64,000 nucleotides of DNA from Algibacter sp. L3A6 (lineage in GTDB: Bacteria; Bacteroidota; Bacteroidia; Flavobacteriales; Flavobacteriaceae): contig NZ_CP047030.1 in the NCBI RefSeq assembly GCF_009796825.1, forward strand, positions 2,496,001 to 2,560,000, in the 5' to 3' direction. Positions 26,762 through 35,118 of the stretch are shown here, piece after piece. The position numbers were made by a program, and so were the translations under genes. Each line of letters opens with the position of its first letter. Position 1 is the stretch's first letter. The notes under the pieces are model-generated. The model saw nothing but the letters and a program-made list of their open reading frames with translations. It was not told where the DNA came from and did not search any database.

Positions 26762-26795
26762 AACAGAACCTTTATTCAGGGTTCTGTTTTTTTGT
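26762..26795 (+). terminator. Terminator of the DPP III gene
   Basis: AACAGAACC pairs with GGTTCTGTT across a short AT-rich loop, followed by seven T. It overlaps the 3' end of a possible tiny minus-strand ORF. Confidence 0.85.
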
Positions 26796-26862
26796 TTACA
26801 CTAAACGTTAATAGAATTAAATTTAATAAGATGAGTACACCGATAATAATTAGTAGTTTCAT
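26776..26862 (-). CDS. Possible 28-aa single-helix membrane peptide
   Basis: A tiny ORF starting at the ATG at 26862. Residues 2-20 are almost wholly Ile/Leu/Val (KLLIIIGVLILLNLILLTF), followed by a charged tail (SVNKKTEP). It would be one transmembrane helix. Its end overlaps the DPP III terminator. There is no clear promoter, and AT-rich DNA yields such hydrophobic strings by chance, so this is only a candidate. The remainder of the gap to 27152 shows nothing I can identify. Confidence 0.3.
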   Translation of the reverse strand: MKLLIIIGVLILLNLILLTFSVNKKTEP

Positions 26863-27151
26863 TTTCAATTTAGTTTAATAGCTGTTAGGTAGATGCGCGG
26901 TTTTAAAAAAGGTTGCGTGTTAAAGTTATAAAGTTTTATAAATAGGTGAAATATGCTTGCGAAATACCGACAAGGAAAGTGCAAATCATAATAATTAGAA
27001 TTGTATTGTGGTTGTTCTTAATATTATAATTCCAAGGAAGAATTCTTAAAAAGCAGTAAAAGAACTTCTTAAATCAAGTTAGTTGTAAAAATGACCTATA
27101 GATTCCGTTTGTAGAATAAAAGGAAGGAGAAGTAGAGGTTTAAAAAAAGAA

Positions 27152-27337
27152 TTACTTAAAAAAGAATTTAATAGCAACAATAGAGAGTATAAAGCCAATA
27201 AAGCCAACTAAAACCCAAATACTTCCGCTGTAAAAACGCTTGTGTAGTTTAAGGTCTTTTCGGTAGGTGAACCCAATAATAATGGCAAAAACAATAAAAA
27301 ATATTACTCCGAAAATCATTTGACCATTACTAAACAT
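27152..27337 (-). CDS. Small two-helix membrane protein
   Basis: 61 aa from the ATG at 27337 (MFSNGQMIFGV); six more residues are possible from 27355. Two membrane helices are visible (~7-22 and ~40-57) around a basic loop (YRKDLKLHKRFY). Short proteins of this layout are common in Flavobacteriaceae; the function is unknown. It diverges from the MazG-like gene. Confidence 0.65.
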   Translation of the reverse strand: MFSNGQMIFGVIFFIVFAIIIGFTYRKDLKLHKRFYSGSIWVLVGFIGFILSIVAIKFFFK

Positions 27338-27410
27338 ATCCCTATTTTTATGCAAATTTAATTAATACTTACGAGATTTCTGCGGTTGTAGAAGTTTAAA
27401 AATATAATTT

Positions 27411-27797
27411 ATGAAGAATAAGATAGAAGCAGTAAAAGCCTTTCATACGGCATATAAAATTGGATACAGGGAAACTCCAAAGGCAGATTTGGGTGATGCG
27501 AAAAATACATTGCGTTTCAATCTAATGAAAGAGGAGAATGAAGAGTATCTAGAAGCTGCAAATAATAACGACCTTGTTGAGGTTGCCGATGCTTTAGGCG
27601 ATATGCTATATATTTTATGTGGTACTATTATAGAGCATGGTATGCAGCACAAAATTGAAGAAGTATTTGAAGAAATTCAACGTAGTAATATGAGTAAGTT
27701 AGGTGAAGATGGAGAGCCTATTTATAGAGAAGACGGTAAGGTCTTAAAAGGACCAAATTATTTTCAACCTAATATTGCAGATATTTTAAAGAAATAA
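27411..27797 (+). CDS. MazG-like nucleoside triphosphate pyrophosphohydrolase
   Basis: 128 aa, all-alpha NTP-PPase fold. The metal-binding motifs are EENEEYLEA (ExxE) near 38-46 and EVADALGDMLY (ExxD) near 55-65, as in MazG and dCTPase relatives. It would hydrolyse a (d)NTP to the monophosphate plus pyrophosphate, probably as house-cleaning. The C-terminal part (GPNYFQPNIADIL) is typical of the phage/bacterial Cof-like subgroup. The exact nucleotide is unknown. Confidence 0.83.
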   Translation: MKNKIEAVKAFHTAYKIGYRETPKADLGDAKNTLRFNLMKEENEEYLEAANNNDLVEVADALGDMLYILCGTIIEHGMQHKIEEVFEEIQRSNMSKLGEDGEPIYREDGKVLKGPNYFQPNIADILKK

Positions 27798-27873
27798 CTT
27801 TTTTGAATATTTATTATTAAGATTAAACCTTTTGTAAATAAAGAAGTCTAATTAAGATTAAGTTATTTTTTGA

Positions 27874-28383
27874 ATGAAGAAGAAAGGTGTATTCGTTAGT
27901 TTTATTGTTGCTCTATGTTTTATAGTAAGCTGTAAAGACCATAAAAACGAAGCTATAATATCTCAAGATATTCCGGTTTACGACTTTGAGGGATTAGAGC
28001 CTTTACTTTACACTCAGAATAATAAAACATATTTAATAAATTTTTGGGCCATGTGGTGTTTACCATGTGTAGAGGAGTTGCCGTATATTCAAGAATATGC
28101 TCAAAAAAATCCAGATGTAGAAGTTATTTTGGTTAGTATGGACTTTCCAAAGGACATCGAAACAAAGCTGAAACCTTTTTTAAAGAAAAATAATATAACG
28201 ACTAAAGTGATTCTGTTAGACGATCCTGATGCTAATTCATGGATAAACAAAATAAATCCTGAATGGTCTGGCGCTATACCGTTTACTATTATGTTTAATA
28301 GCGAAAAACGTTCCTATTACGAGCGTTCTTTTGAGGATTTACAAGATATCGAAACTGAAATTAGTAAAAATTTTAATAAATAA
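27874..28383 (+). CDS. TlpA-like thioredoxin-fold lipoprotein
   Basis: 169 aa. A leader ends CFIVSC (lipobox Cys ~20). The mature part is a thioredoxin fold with active site WCLPC (~66-70) preceded by LINFWAM, typical of TlpA/ResA. The likely role is a periplasmic thiol-disulfide reductant on the inner or outer membrane. It precedes a second thioredoxin-fold lipoprotein by 12 bases; the two probably form an operon. Confidence 0.85.
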   Translation: MKKKGVFVSFIVALCFIVSCKDHKNEAIISQDIPVYDFEGLEPLLYTQNNKTYLINFWAMWCLPCVEELPYIQEYAQKNPDVEVILVSMDFPKDIETKLKPFLKKNNITTKVILLDDPDANSWINKINPEWSGAIPFTIMFNSEKRSYYERSFEDLQDIETEISKNFNK

Positions 28384-28395
28384 ATAGAATTCAAA

Positions 28396-29160
28396 ATGAA
28401 AAGAATAAGTGTATTAATAGCGACATTAGCATTGTCTCTTGCGGTTTTAGTATCGTGTAAAGATGGTGCTCAAAAAAACAGTGAAGTATCTGCGGAAAAT
28501 CACCAAAGCGATCATAAAGATCATCCGCACGATGGAGACCGAAAAGGACCTCCACGACATGGAGGTGATAGAAAAGGGCCGCCTAAAGGAGGTTCTCCAG
28601 AACAAACTAAAAGCTTAGAAGAAATTGGCGGTTATAAAATAGGAGAACAAGCTACGGACTTCAATCTTAAAAATGTAGATGGTTCTATGGTGTCCTTAGC
28701 GAGTTATGATAATGCTAAAGGTTACATTGTAACGTTTACTTGTAACGAGTGTCCGTTTGCAAAAATGTACGAAGATCGTTTAATAGCATTGCATAATGAA
28801 TATGCGCCTAAAGGTTACCCTGTAATAGCAATTAACCCAAATAGTCCTGAGAATGAAAAAGAAGGTTATGCTGCTATGCAAGCTCGTGCTAAGGAAAAAG
28901 GATTTCCTTTTGCTTACCTCGTAGATGAAGGGCAAAAAATATACCCACAATACGGAGCCGTTAGAACACCTCATGTGTTTTTATTAGATGCAGAGCGTAA
29001 AGTACAATATATAGGTACTATAGATGATAATGCAAAATCTGCGGAAGATGTTAAAGTGAAGTTTCTTGAAAATGCTATCACGGCTTTAGAGAACGGAACA
29101 AAACCAAGCCCGGAAATTACAAAAGCTATTGGATGCCCCATAAAAGCAAGTAGAAGCTAA
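28396..29160 (+). CDS. Redoxin-domain lipoprotein with His/Pro/Gly-rich linker
   Basis: 254 aa. The lipobox Cys is near residue 22 (LAVLVSC). Residues ~35-72 form a low-complexity linker rich in His, Asp, Gly and Pro (HKDHPHDGDRKGPPRHGGD), which could bind metal. Residues ~85-240 are an AhpC/TSA-type thioredoxin fold; the active site reads TCNECPFA, so a CxxC pair is present in the PVxxC position. It resembles the redoxin proteins often annotated as thioredoxin family. It pairs with the TlpA-like gene just upstream and ends in a strong terminator. Confidence 0.83.
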   Translation: MKRISVLIATLALSLAVLVSCKDGAQKNSEVSAENHQSDHKDHPHDGDRKGPPRHGGDRKGPPKGGSPEQTKSLEEIGGYKIGEQATDFNLKNVDGSMVSLASYDNAKGYIVTFTCNECPFAKMYEDRLIALHNEYAPKGYPVIAINPNSPENEKEGYAAMQARAKEKGFPFAYLVDEGQKIYPQYGAVRTPHVFLLDAERKVQYIGTIDDNAKSAEDVKVKFLENAITALENGTKPSPEITKAIGCPIKASRS

Positions 29161-29180
29161 AACATTAAATTTGTTTCATA

Positions 29181-29222
29181 AAAAAAGAGAGAAATCTAAA
29201 TTAGATTTCTCTCTTTTTTTTA
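29181..29222. terminator. Bidirectional terminator between the redoxin gene and ilvE
   Basis: A long near-perfect inverted repeat (AGAGAGAAATCT / AGATTTCTCTCT) flanked by A-run on the left and T-run on the right; it can stop both converging transcripts. Confidence 0.88.
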
Positions 29223-29252
29223 TCTATCATTTTTGATAGGTGGTAGGTAAAA

Positions 29253-30320
29253 TTATTTTACTTCGTATCTCCAAGCAAAAGGGTCTTCTGTTTTATTCGT
29301 TTGAATATCAGTAATACGCTTTTTTAAATAGCTAGCGTATGTTTCTTCCAATTCTGGTAAATCAAAATCTTCATCTTTAAATCCAAATCCAGAAATAGGA
29401 GAAATTACAGCAGCAGTTCCAGCACCAAATATTTCTTTTAAAGATCCGTTTTTAGCAGCTTCCACAACTTCTTTTACTGTTATTTTTCTAACTTCAACAG
29501 GTATGTTTTCAGCTTCAGCTAATTGAATAATACTTTTACGAGTAATACCATCTAAAATTCTATCACTAGTTGGGCCTGTAATTAATGTATCGTTTATACG
29601 TACAAAAATATTCATAGCGCCAGCTTCTTCAATATATTCGTGGGTGTTATCGTCAGTCCAAATTACTTGTTGGTAACCTTTCTCTATCGCTAATTGTGTT
29701 GGGTAAAATTGCCCAGCATAATTACCTCCAGCTTTCGCGAAACCTACACCACCATTGGCAGAACGTGAGTATTTTTCTTCAATTAAAACCTTTACTTTTC
29801 CTGAGAAATAAGCTCCCGATGGTGCTGTACAAATTATAAATTTATAAGCATCGGCAGGTGAGGCGTGAAAACCATTTCCTGAAGCAAAAATAAAAGGACG
29901 TATATATAAAGAGCTTCCTTCATTTTTAGGAATCCAATCGCTATCAACTTCTAAAAGCGCTTTTAAACCTTCCATGAAATAATTTTCAGGTAATTCAGGA
30001 ATTGCTAAACGTTTTGCAGAAATATTTAATCGATTAAAATTATCTAAAGGACGGAATAACCAGACTTTCTCATCGGCATCTTTATATGCTTTCATTCCCT
30101 CGAAAATCGATTGACCGTAATGGAAAATCTTAGCCGATGGGTCTAAAGTAATCGGTTCGTAAGGCGTAACCTTAGGGGCTTGCCACTTGCCGTTTTCATA
30201 GTTGCACACTAACATGTGGTCTGAAAAAACACTTCCAAACTTTAAATTGTCAAAATCTACATCATTAATTTTTGTCGATTTTGCTTTTATAATCTCGATG
30301 TTGTTGATTATAGCACTCAT
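29253..30320 (-). CDS. ilvE: Branched-chain amino acid aminotransferase
   Basis: A 355-aa PLP enzyme (fold type IV) that interconverts Leu/Ile/Val and their 2-oxo acids with 2-oxoglutarate/glutamate. The N terminus FHYGQSIFEGMKAYK and the catalytic Lys in AKAGGNYAG (~residue 197) are diagnostic; the GTAAVISPISG loop near 306-316 binds phosphate of PLP. Its length and the Bacteroidota-type N terminus fit the BCAT2-like group. Monocistronic; it diverges from the DUF4920 gene. Confidence 0.95.
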   Translation of the reverse strand: MSAIINNIEIIKAKSTKINDVDFDNLKFGSVFSDHMLVCNYENGKWQAPKVTPYEPITLDPSAKIFHYGQSIFEGMKAYKDADEKVWLFRPLDNFNRLNISAKRLAIPELPENYFMEGLKALLEVDSDWIPKNEGSSLYIRPFIFASGNGFHASPADAYKFIICTAPSGAYFSGKVKVLIEEKYSRSANGGVGFAKAGGNYAGQFYPTQLAIEKGYQQVIWTDDNTHEYIEEAGAMNIFVRINDTLITGPTSDRILDGITRKSIIQLAEAENIPVEVRKITVKEVVEAAKNGSLKEIFGAGTAAVISPISGFGFKDEDFDLPELEETYASYLKKRITDIQTNKTEDPFAWRYEVK

Positions 30321-30412
30321 ATTGTTCTTATTTAGATTGTAAATTTAAGTAAATTCGTTTTTAAAATTTGGGTATATTTACAGAAATTGTATAAAATCTA
30401 AACATTCATCAA

Positions 30413-30916
30413 ATGAAATCTCTTTTTCTCACTTTTATTTGCGTTTTTTTTATGATATCATGTAAAAAGAAAGCAGATGTGCAACAGGCAGAACCTACTA
30501 AAACAGAAACGGTTAGTTATGCTTCCTTTGGTAATAAAATTATAGCCGATGATGCTATTCCGGCAACTTCTATGGCTTCTCATTATAAATCCATGAATGT
30601 GGGTGATAGTATTCCTTCAAAAATAAAAGCAAAAGTTAATAGTGTTTGTCAGGCAAAAGGCTGTTGGATGCGTTTAGATTTGGAAGATGGTAACGAGGTT
30701 ATGGTGAAATTTAAAGATTATGGTTTTTTTATGCCAAAAGATATCACCGGTCAAGAAGTTATTATTAATGGTCATGCTTTTGTTTCTGAAGTATCAGTTG
30801 ATGAGCAACGTCACTATGCCGCAGATGCAGGAAAAACGAAAGAAGAAATAGAGCAAATTATTGCACCCAAAAGAACGTTTTCTTTTGAGGCCGATGGTGT
30901 ACTCTTAAAACAATAA
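30413..30916 (+). CDS. DUF4920 lipoprotein
   Basis: 167 aa. The leader ends FFMISC (Cys ~17 lipidated). The mature part matches DUF4920: a beta-rich domain with a conserved pair of Cys in VCQAKGCWMRL (~78-88), followed by VMVKFKDYGFFMPKD. The CxxxxC pair may be a disulfide or metal site. The mnmD start (TTG) follows 2 bases after the stop, so the genes are coupled although functionally unrelated. Confidence 0.8.
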   Translation: MKSLFLTFICVFFMISCKKKADVQQAEPTKTETVSYASFGNKIIADDAIPATSMASHYKSMNVGDSIPSKIKAKVNSVCQAKGCWMRLDLEDGNEVMVKFKDYGFFMPKDITGQEVIINGHAFVSEVSVDEQRHYAADAGKTKEEIEQIIAPKRTFSFEADGVLLKQ

Positions 30917-30918
30917 AT

Positions 30919-31599
30919 TTGAAAAGAGAAGTTGTAATTACCGCCGATGGTTCTTCAACCATACATTTACCAGATTGGGACGAGCAATATCATTCTAAAC
31001 ATGGTGCCATACAAGAAGCTTACCATGTATTTATAAAACATGGTTTGCAATATTTTTATTCTGAAAACATAAAAACGGAAGGTGAAGAAGTGGCCATTCT
31101 TGAAATTGGTTTTGGTACAGGCTTAAATGCTTTTATCACTTTTCTAGAAGCTGATAAACTAAAATTAAAAATAGATTATGTTGGAGTAGAAGCGTACCCC
31201 GTTTCCACGGAAGAAATACGTTTATTAAACTACGCTAAGGAGCTTAAAGCTGAAAATAACGAATCTGTTTTTAAAGCACTCCATGACGTTGCTTGGAACG
31301 AAAAACATGCTTTAACGCCTAGCTTCTCAATTGAAAAACAAAAGAAGTTTTTTGCAGAAATTGAAGACGAGCAAGCTTTTAATATCATCTACTTTGATGC
31401 TTTTGGTGCGCGCGTTCAGCCGGAATTATGGACAGAGTCTGTTTTTAAAACCATGTATAAAGCTTTAAAAACCAGTGGCGTTTTGGTAACCTACGCAGCA
31501 AAAGGTAGTGTGCGTCGTGCTATGCAAACCGTTGGGTTTACTGTGGAGCGTTTAGAGGGGCCTCCTGGAAAGCGCGAAATGTTACGAGGTACTAAATAG
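30919..31599 (+). CDS. mnmD: tRNA 5-aminomethyl-2-thiouridine methyltransferase MnmD
   Basis: 226 aa, the stand-alone methyltransferase half of MnmC. It performs the last methylation making mnm5s2U at the wobble position of certain tRNAs, using SAM. Motif I is LEIGFGTGLNAFI (~54-66), preceded by the family N terminus TADGSSTIHLPDWDEQYHS; the catalytic-domain signature IIYFDAFGARVQPELW (~156-171) is clear. The oxidoreductase half of MnmC is absent. The start is TTG, the only plausible codon, just after the DUF4920 stop. Confidence 0.9.
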   Translation: MKREVVITADGSSTIHLPDWDEQYHSKHGAIQEAYHVFIKHGLQYFYSENIKTEGEEVAILEIGFGTGLNAFITFLEADKLKLKIDYVGVEAYPVSTEEIRLLNYAKELKAENNESVFKALHDVAWNEKHALTPSFSIEKQKKFFAEIEDEQAFNIIYFDAFGARVQPELWTESVFKTMYKALKTSGVLVTYAAKGSVRRAMQTVGFTVERLEGPPGKREMLRGTK

Positions 31600-31768
31600 T
31601 AAAGATACTTACTAGTTCACTCATTATAATATATCAATAGGTTTAGAGCGTTATTCTTCATTTTATTAAAAATGAAGAGAGATTAAGCGCATAATTAATA
31701 TTGTGTTAAACCTTCCCTAAAAGAGTAGTAAATAAAGTGGCTATTTTGTAACTTTAAATAAAAAGTAG

Positions 31769-32677
31769 ATGCGAGTTTTAATAACAGGAGCTACGGGATT
31801 AATTGGACAAGAAATTGTTAGTCGCTGTCATGCTCAAAATATTCAGGTTAACTATTTAACTACAAGTAAATCTAAACTTGAAAACACCGAAAACTATCAA
31901 GGTTTTTACTGGCAACCTAAAACTGAAGAGATAGATTTAGATTGTTTTAAAAATGTAGATGCTATTATTAACTTGGCAGGTGCTACTATTTCAAAACGTT
32001 GGACGACTTCATACAAAAAAATAATATTATCAAGTCGAGAAGATACGGCTCATTTACTTTTTGAGAGTCTTAAAAAAATAGAGCATCAGGTAACGCAAAT
32101 TGTATCGGCTAGCGCTATTGGTTTGTATCCCGATTCTTTAACCAATTATTACACCGAAGATTTTAAAATTGGTAGTTGCGACTCTTTTTTAAGTGAAGTT
32201 GTAAATGTTTGGGAGGCTGCTATAGATCGTTTTTTAGAATTAAATATAGAAGTCGTTAAAATTAGAATTGGTTTAGTTTTAGCTGAAGATGGTGGTGCAT
32301 TAACCGAAATGATAAAGCCTGTAAAATTAGGTTTAGGGTCTGCTTTTGGTAGTGGTAAACAATGGCAATCTTGGATTCATATAGAAGATTTGTCTCAGAT
32401 TTTTATGCTCGTATTACAAGAAAAACTAAATGGTGTTTATAACGCCGTTGCTCCAAACCCAACAACTAATTACGAGTTAACTAAAAGGATAGCCACAACT
32501 TTAGATCGCCCCTTTTTTATGCCTAATGTGCCAAAATTTGTCATGAAGTTAGTGCTTGGCGAAATGCATCTTTTGTTGTTTGAAAGTCAGCGTGTAAGTT
32601 CTAAAAAAATAGAAGATGCTGGCTACGATTTTAAATTTCATCATTTACAACCGGCTTTAGATAATTTATTAGGTTAA
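31769..32677 (+). CDS. TIGR01777-family epimerase (SDR39U1-like)
   Basis: A 302-aa extended short-chain dehydrogenase. The nucleotide-binding TGATGLIG is at 6-13; INLAGATISKRWTTSYKKII (~67-86) and SGKQWQSWIHIEDL (~188-201) are diagnostic of the TIGR01777 group, whose reaction is not well established. It has its own promoter region after a ~170-base gap that shows nothing else. A minus-strand terminator lies just downstream. Confidence 0.88.
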   Translation: MRVLITGATGLIGQEIVSRCHAQNIQVNYLTTSKSKLENTENYQGFYWQPKTEEIDLDCFKNVDAIINLAGATISKRWTTSYKKIILSSREDTAHLLFESLKKIEHQVTQIVSASAIGLYPDSLTNYYTEDFKIGSCDSFLSEVVNVWEAAIDRFLELNIEVVKIRIGLVLAEDGGALTEMIKPVKLGLGSAFGSGKQWQSWIHIEDLSQIFMLVLQEKLNGVYNAVAPNPTTNYELTKRIATTLDRPFFMPNVPKFVMKLVLGEMHLLLFESQRVSSKKIEDAGYDFKFHHLQPALDNLLG

Positions 32678-32690
32678 GCAAGTTCTACAA

Positions 32691-32722
32691 AAAAAAAGTG
32701 ACTCTAAAATTAAGAGCCACTT
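32691..32722 (-). terminator. Terminator of the lipoprotein gene at 32734
   Basis: On the minus strand AGTGGCTCT pairs with AGAGTCACT (one G-T wobble) and is followed by a run of nine T. Confidence 0.8.
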
Positions 32723-32733
32723 TTCAGAATGTT

Positions 32734-33567
32734 TTATTTTGTGAAATCGGTTTTCGTTAAACCGTTATTAAATTTTATATCGGTCCAGTTTACAAGTATC
32801 CAAGGTTCTTCGGTTACTTCTGCATCCCAATTAGATTTTTTGTATTTACGTTTTGTAGGTATCAGTAAATCTTCAACTTGTCCATATTCCATTATCATTA
32901 ACATAGGTTCGGTTCTACCAAAATCCATAACGGTAAATAAAAACTGATCGACCAGTTTAGTTTCTTTATTAATATACAATTGATAAATGTCTGATGGTTT
33001 ACTGGTGTTAAAAGATACTTTAACAACATCATAGGTGGTATCGTTAATAGTTTGTTCCTTTAGGTATTCATATTGTAAACCCGGGTCTAGCAATTTCTGC
33101 ATCATGGCAAACCAATAAAAATTTGTAGGTCTGTTAAAAGCAACTTTCTTTAAAGCAGCAGCATCGTTTAATGGCGCTCCGTTATGTTTTATCCAAAATT
33201 CATTACCATCGTAACCTTGTTCTATTAAACCATCTAAATCGGCAAGTGTGCGCTCGTGTTTTTGATATGCTCCGTAAGATAGTTCTCCATTAAAAATATA
33301 CTTTTCAGTAATAATATCGGTTTTACCATCTGGTATACGGTAGGTGTAAGTATAGACTACATCTTTTTTGTTAGCAAGTTTACTGTAGTCGCCAACTTTT
33401 TGTGTCATTTGGTACACTAACTCGTGAGCCTGATTTTGAAATTCTTGTTTTTGTTCTACAGCCTTATCAATAGGTGTTTCTGCGTTGTTTTCTTTCGCTT
33501 CATTTTTGCAAGACGCTAAAGCAAAGACAGTAAAAGCGCTAAGGATTAAATTAGTTTTTATTTTCAT
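32734..33567 (-). CDS. Lipoprotein of unknown function (DUF6503-like)
   Basis: 277 aa. The leader ends FALASC (Cys ~20). The mature part is beta-strand rich with a repeating pattern of strands and aromatic residues (VYTYTYRIPDGKTDIITEKY, then YQLYINKETKLVDQFLF), reminiscent of LolA/LppX-like folds. I think it belongs to DUF6503 but cannot verify. It may bind a hydrophobic ligand in the periplasm. It is upstream of the YceI gene's terminator on the opposite side and appears to be a single-gene unit. Confidence 0.65.
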   Translation of the reverse strand: MKIKTNLILSAFTVFALASCKNEAKENNAETPIDKAVEQKQEFQNQAHELVYQMTQKVGDYSKLANKKDVVYTYTYRIPDGKTDIITEKYIFNGELSYGAYQKHERTLADLDGLIEQGYDGNEFWIKHNGAPLNDAAALKKVAFNRPTNFYWFAMMQKLLDPGLQYEYLKEQTINDTTYDVVKVSFNTSKPSDIYQLYINKETKLVDQFLFTVMDFGRTEPMLMIMEYGQVEDLLIPTKRKYKKSNWDAEVTEEPWILVNWTDIKFNNGLTKTDFTK

Positions 33568-33644
33568 AGTTTTTTTAACAAAGTTAAGTTTTAAGTTGTG
33601 TTTTACAATGGAGAACGCCTAGTGTTTACGTTCTTTTATAAAAT

Positions 33645-33680
33645 AAAAAAGCCACCAAGTTTTCACAAGGTGGCTTTTCA
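33645..33680 (-). terminator. Terminator of the YceI-family gene
   Basis: AAAAGCCACC and GGTGGCTTTT form a stem around a ~12-base loop; on the minus strand six T follow. Confidence 0.82.
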
Positions 33681-33698
33681 ATAAAATGTATATTATAA

Positions 33699-34358
33699 TT
33701 AAGACTTCGCAGCTTTAACTGTAATTTTTAATTCAATATCATCATTGATAAATTTATCACCTAAATTATCAAAAATAGATTTAGATCCGTATTGTACGTT
33801 CCATTTTGTTCTATCAATAGAAAAAGCTTCACTAGTAATCGTAACAGCGCCACCTTCGTTAGCGATAGTCACAGGGAAAGTTACATTGTTTTTTACCTCT
33901 TTAAGTGTTAAGTTACCAGAAAGCATAGTTTTACCTTCTGCATCAGTAACCTCAGTAATTGTAAAAACAGCACTTGGGTATTTCTCTACATCAAAAAAGT
34001 CAGCATTTGTTAAGTGACCTACTAATTTAGCATTTCCTTTATCATCAGCAGGAATATCTAAAACAGTAATCGATGCCATATCAATAATAAAAGATCCACC
34101 AACAACTTTTCCATTAGCAACATTAAGCGCACCACTTTCTAAACCAATAGTTCCGTTATGTGAACCTGTTGGCTTAAAACCTGTCCATGCAATAGTAGAA
34201 CCAGCTTTATCTACAGTGTAAATTTCAGCATTAACAGCTTCAGTTACGGCAGGAGTTTCAGCTTCTGTAGTTGTTGCTTCTTTTGCTTTGTCTTTACAGT
34301 TAAATACAGAAAGGCTTAAAGCCGTAATAAATAAAATATTTACAAATTTTGTTTTCAT
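33699..34358 (-). CDS. YceI-family lipocalin-like lipoprotein
   Basis: 219 aa. The leader ends LSVFNC (lipobox). The mature part is a YceI domain, an extended beta-barrel that binds isoprenoid-type ligands in the periplasm: VDKAGSTIAWTGFKPTGSHN (~48-67), GGSFIIDMASITVLD, LTNADFFDVEKYPSAVF and TFPVTI. The family's physiological role is unsettled (stress, polyisoprenoid binding). Monocistronic; about 110 bases upstream begins the divergent grpE promoter. Confidence 0.9.
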   Translation of the reverse strand: MKTKFVNILFITALSLSVFNCKDKAKEATTTEAETPAVTEAVNAEIYTVDKAGSTIAWTGFKPTGSHNGTIGLESGALNVANGKVVGGSFIIDMASITVLDIPADDKGNAKLVGHLTNADFFDVEKYPSAVFTITEVTDAEGKTMLSGNLTLKEVKNNVTFPVTIANEGGAVTITSEAFSIDRTKWNVQYGSKSIFDNLGDKFINDDIELKITVKAAKS

Positions 34359-34464
34359 TGTTATAGTTTTTTTATGTTTATCGTGTAAAATTACACAAAA
34401 GTGAATGCAATATAAAGGAATTTAGTACAAAATAAATCAATGACATTATGGCATTTTAATAATA

Positions 34465-34480
34465 TTGGCAGTACTTTTGC
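34465..34480 (+). promoter_or_regulatory. Sigma-54-like -24/-12 promoter before grpE
   Basis: TTGGCA at 34465-34470 and TTGC at 34477-34480 put GG and GC exactly 12 bases apart, the invariant sigma-54 spacing (TGGCAC-N5-TTGC). The same DNA also reads TACTTTTG (34472-34479), a possible primary-sigma -7 box, and TTGGCA/TGCCAA form an inverted repeat. Which factor uses it cannot be told from sequence. Confidence 0.55.
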
Positions 34481-34515
34481 CAACTAATTTTAAGAATTGC
34501 AAAATTGAAATTACA

Positions 34516-35064
34516 ATGAGTGATAAAGATAACAAAGATATAGAGAACGAGCAAGTTGAAGCAAACCAAGCAGAAAACGTTGCAGTAGAAGAACAAGAAG
34601 TTGAAGAACTGACGGTTGAAGAAAAATTACAAGCTGAAGTAAAGCAAGAAAAAGATAAGTTTTTAAGGCTTTTCGCAGAGTTTGAAAACTATAAAAAACG
34701 TACCTCTAGAGAGCGTATTGAATTGTTTTCTACGGCTAGTGAAGATGTAATGAAAACATTACTGCCAATTTTGGACGATTTTGAGCGTGCTTTAAGTCAT
34801 ATTGAAGACGATAAAGAAGCTGAAGAATTGCGTAAAGGTGTACTTTTAATTTACCAAAAATTGGTAAACACACTAGAACAAAAAGGGTTAAAAGCAGTTG
34901 TGGTAGAACAAGGTGAAGTTTTTAACGCCGATAATCACGAAGCAATTACTCAAATTCCTGCGCCAACAGATGATATGAAAGGAAAAATTATTGATGTAGT
35001 TGAAAAAGGCTATAAACTTGGCGAAAAAGTAATTCGTTTCCCGAAAGTAGTTATCGGACAATAA
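34516..35064 (+). CDS. grpE: Nucleotide exchange factor GrpE
   Basis: 182 aa from the ATG at 34516 (MSDKDNKDIEN); a longer frame from a TTG at 34465 would begin inside the promoter and is rejected. GrpE opens DnaK to release ADP. An acidic, unstructured N terminus (~1-40) leads into the long coiled-coil helix (ENYKKRTSRERIELF), then the four-helix/beta-wing head (VEQGEVFNADNHEAI, GYKLGEKVIRFPKVVIG). It is followed by dnaJ after 54 bases; dnaK is not in the window. Confidence 0.95.
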   Translation: MSDKDNKDIENEQVEANQAENVAVEEQEVEELTVEEKLQAEVKQEKDKFLRLFAEFENYKKRTSRERIELFSTASEDVMKTLLPILDDFERALSHIEDDKEAEELRKGVLLIYQKLVNTLEQKGLKAVVVEQGEVFNADNHEAITQIPAPTDDMKGKIIDVVEKGYKLGEKVIRFPKVVIGQ

Positions 35065-35118
35065 GAAGGTATTATTAATTAAAACAAATGCTTCCTTTCC
35101 GGAAGGGTTTACACAGCA

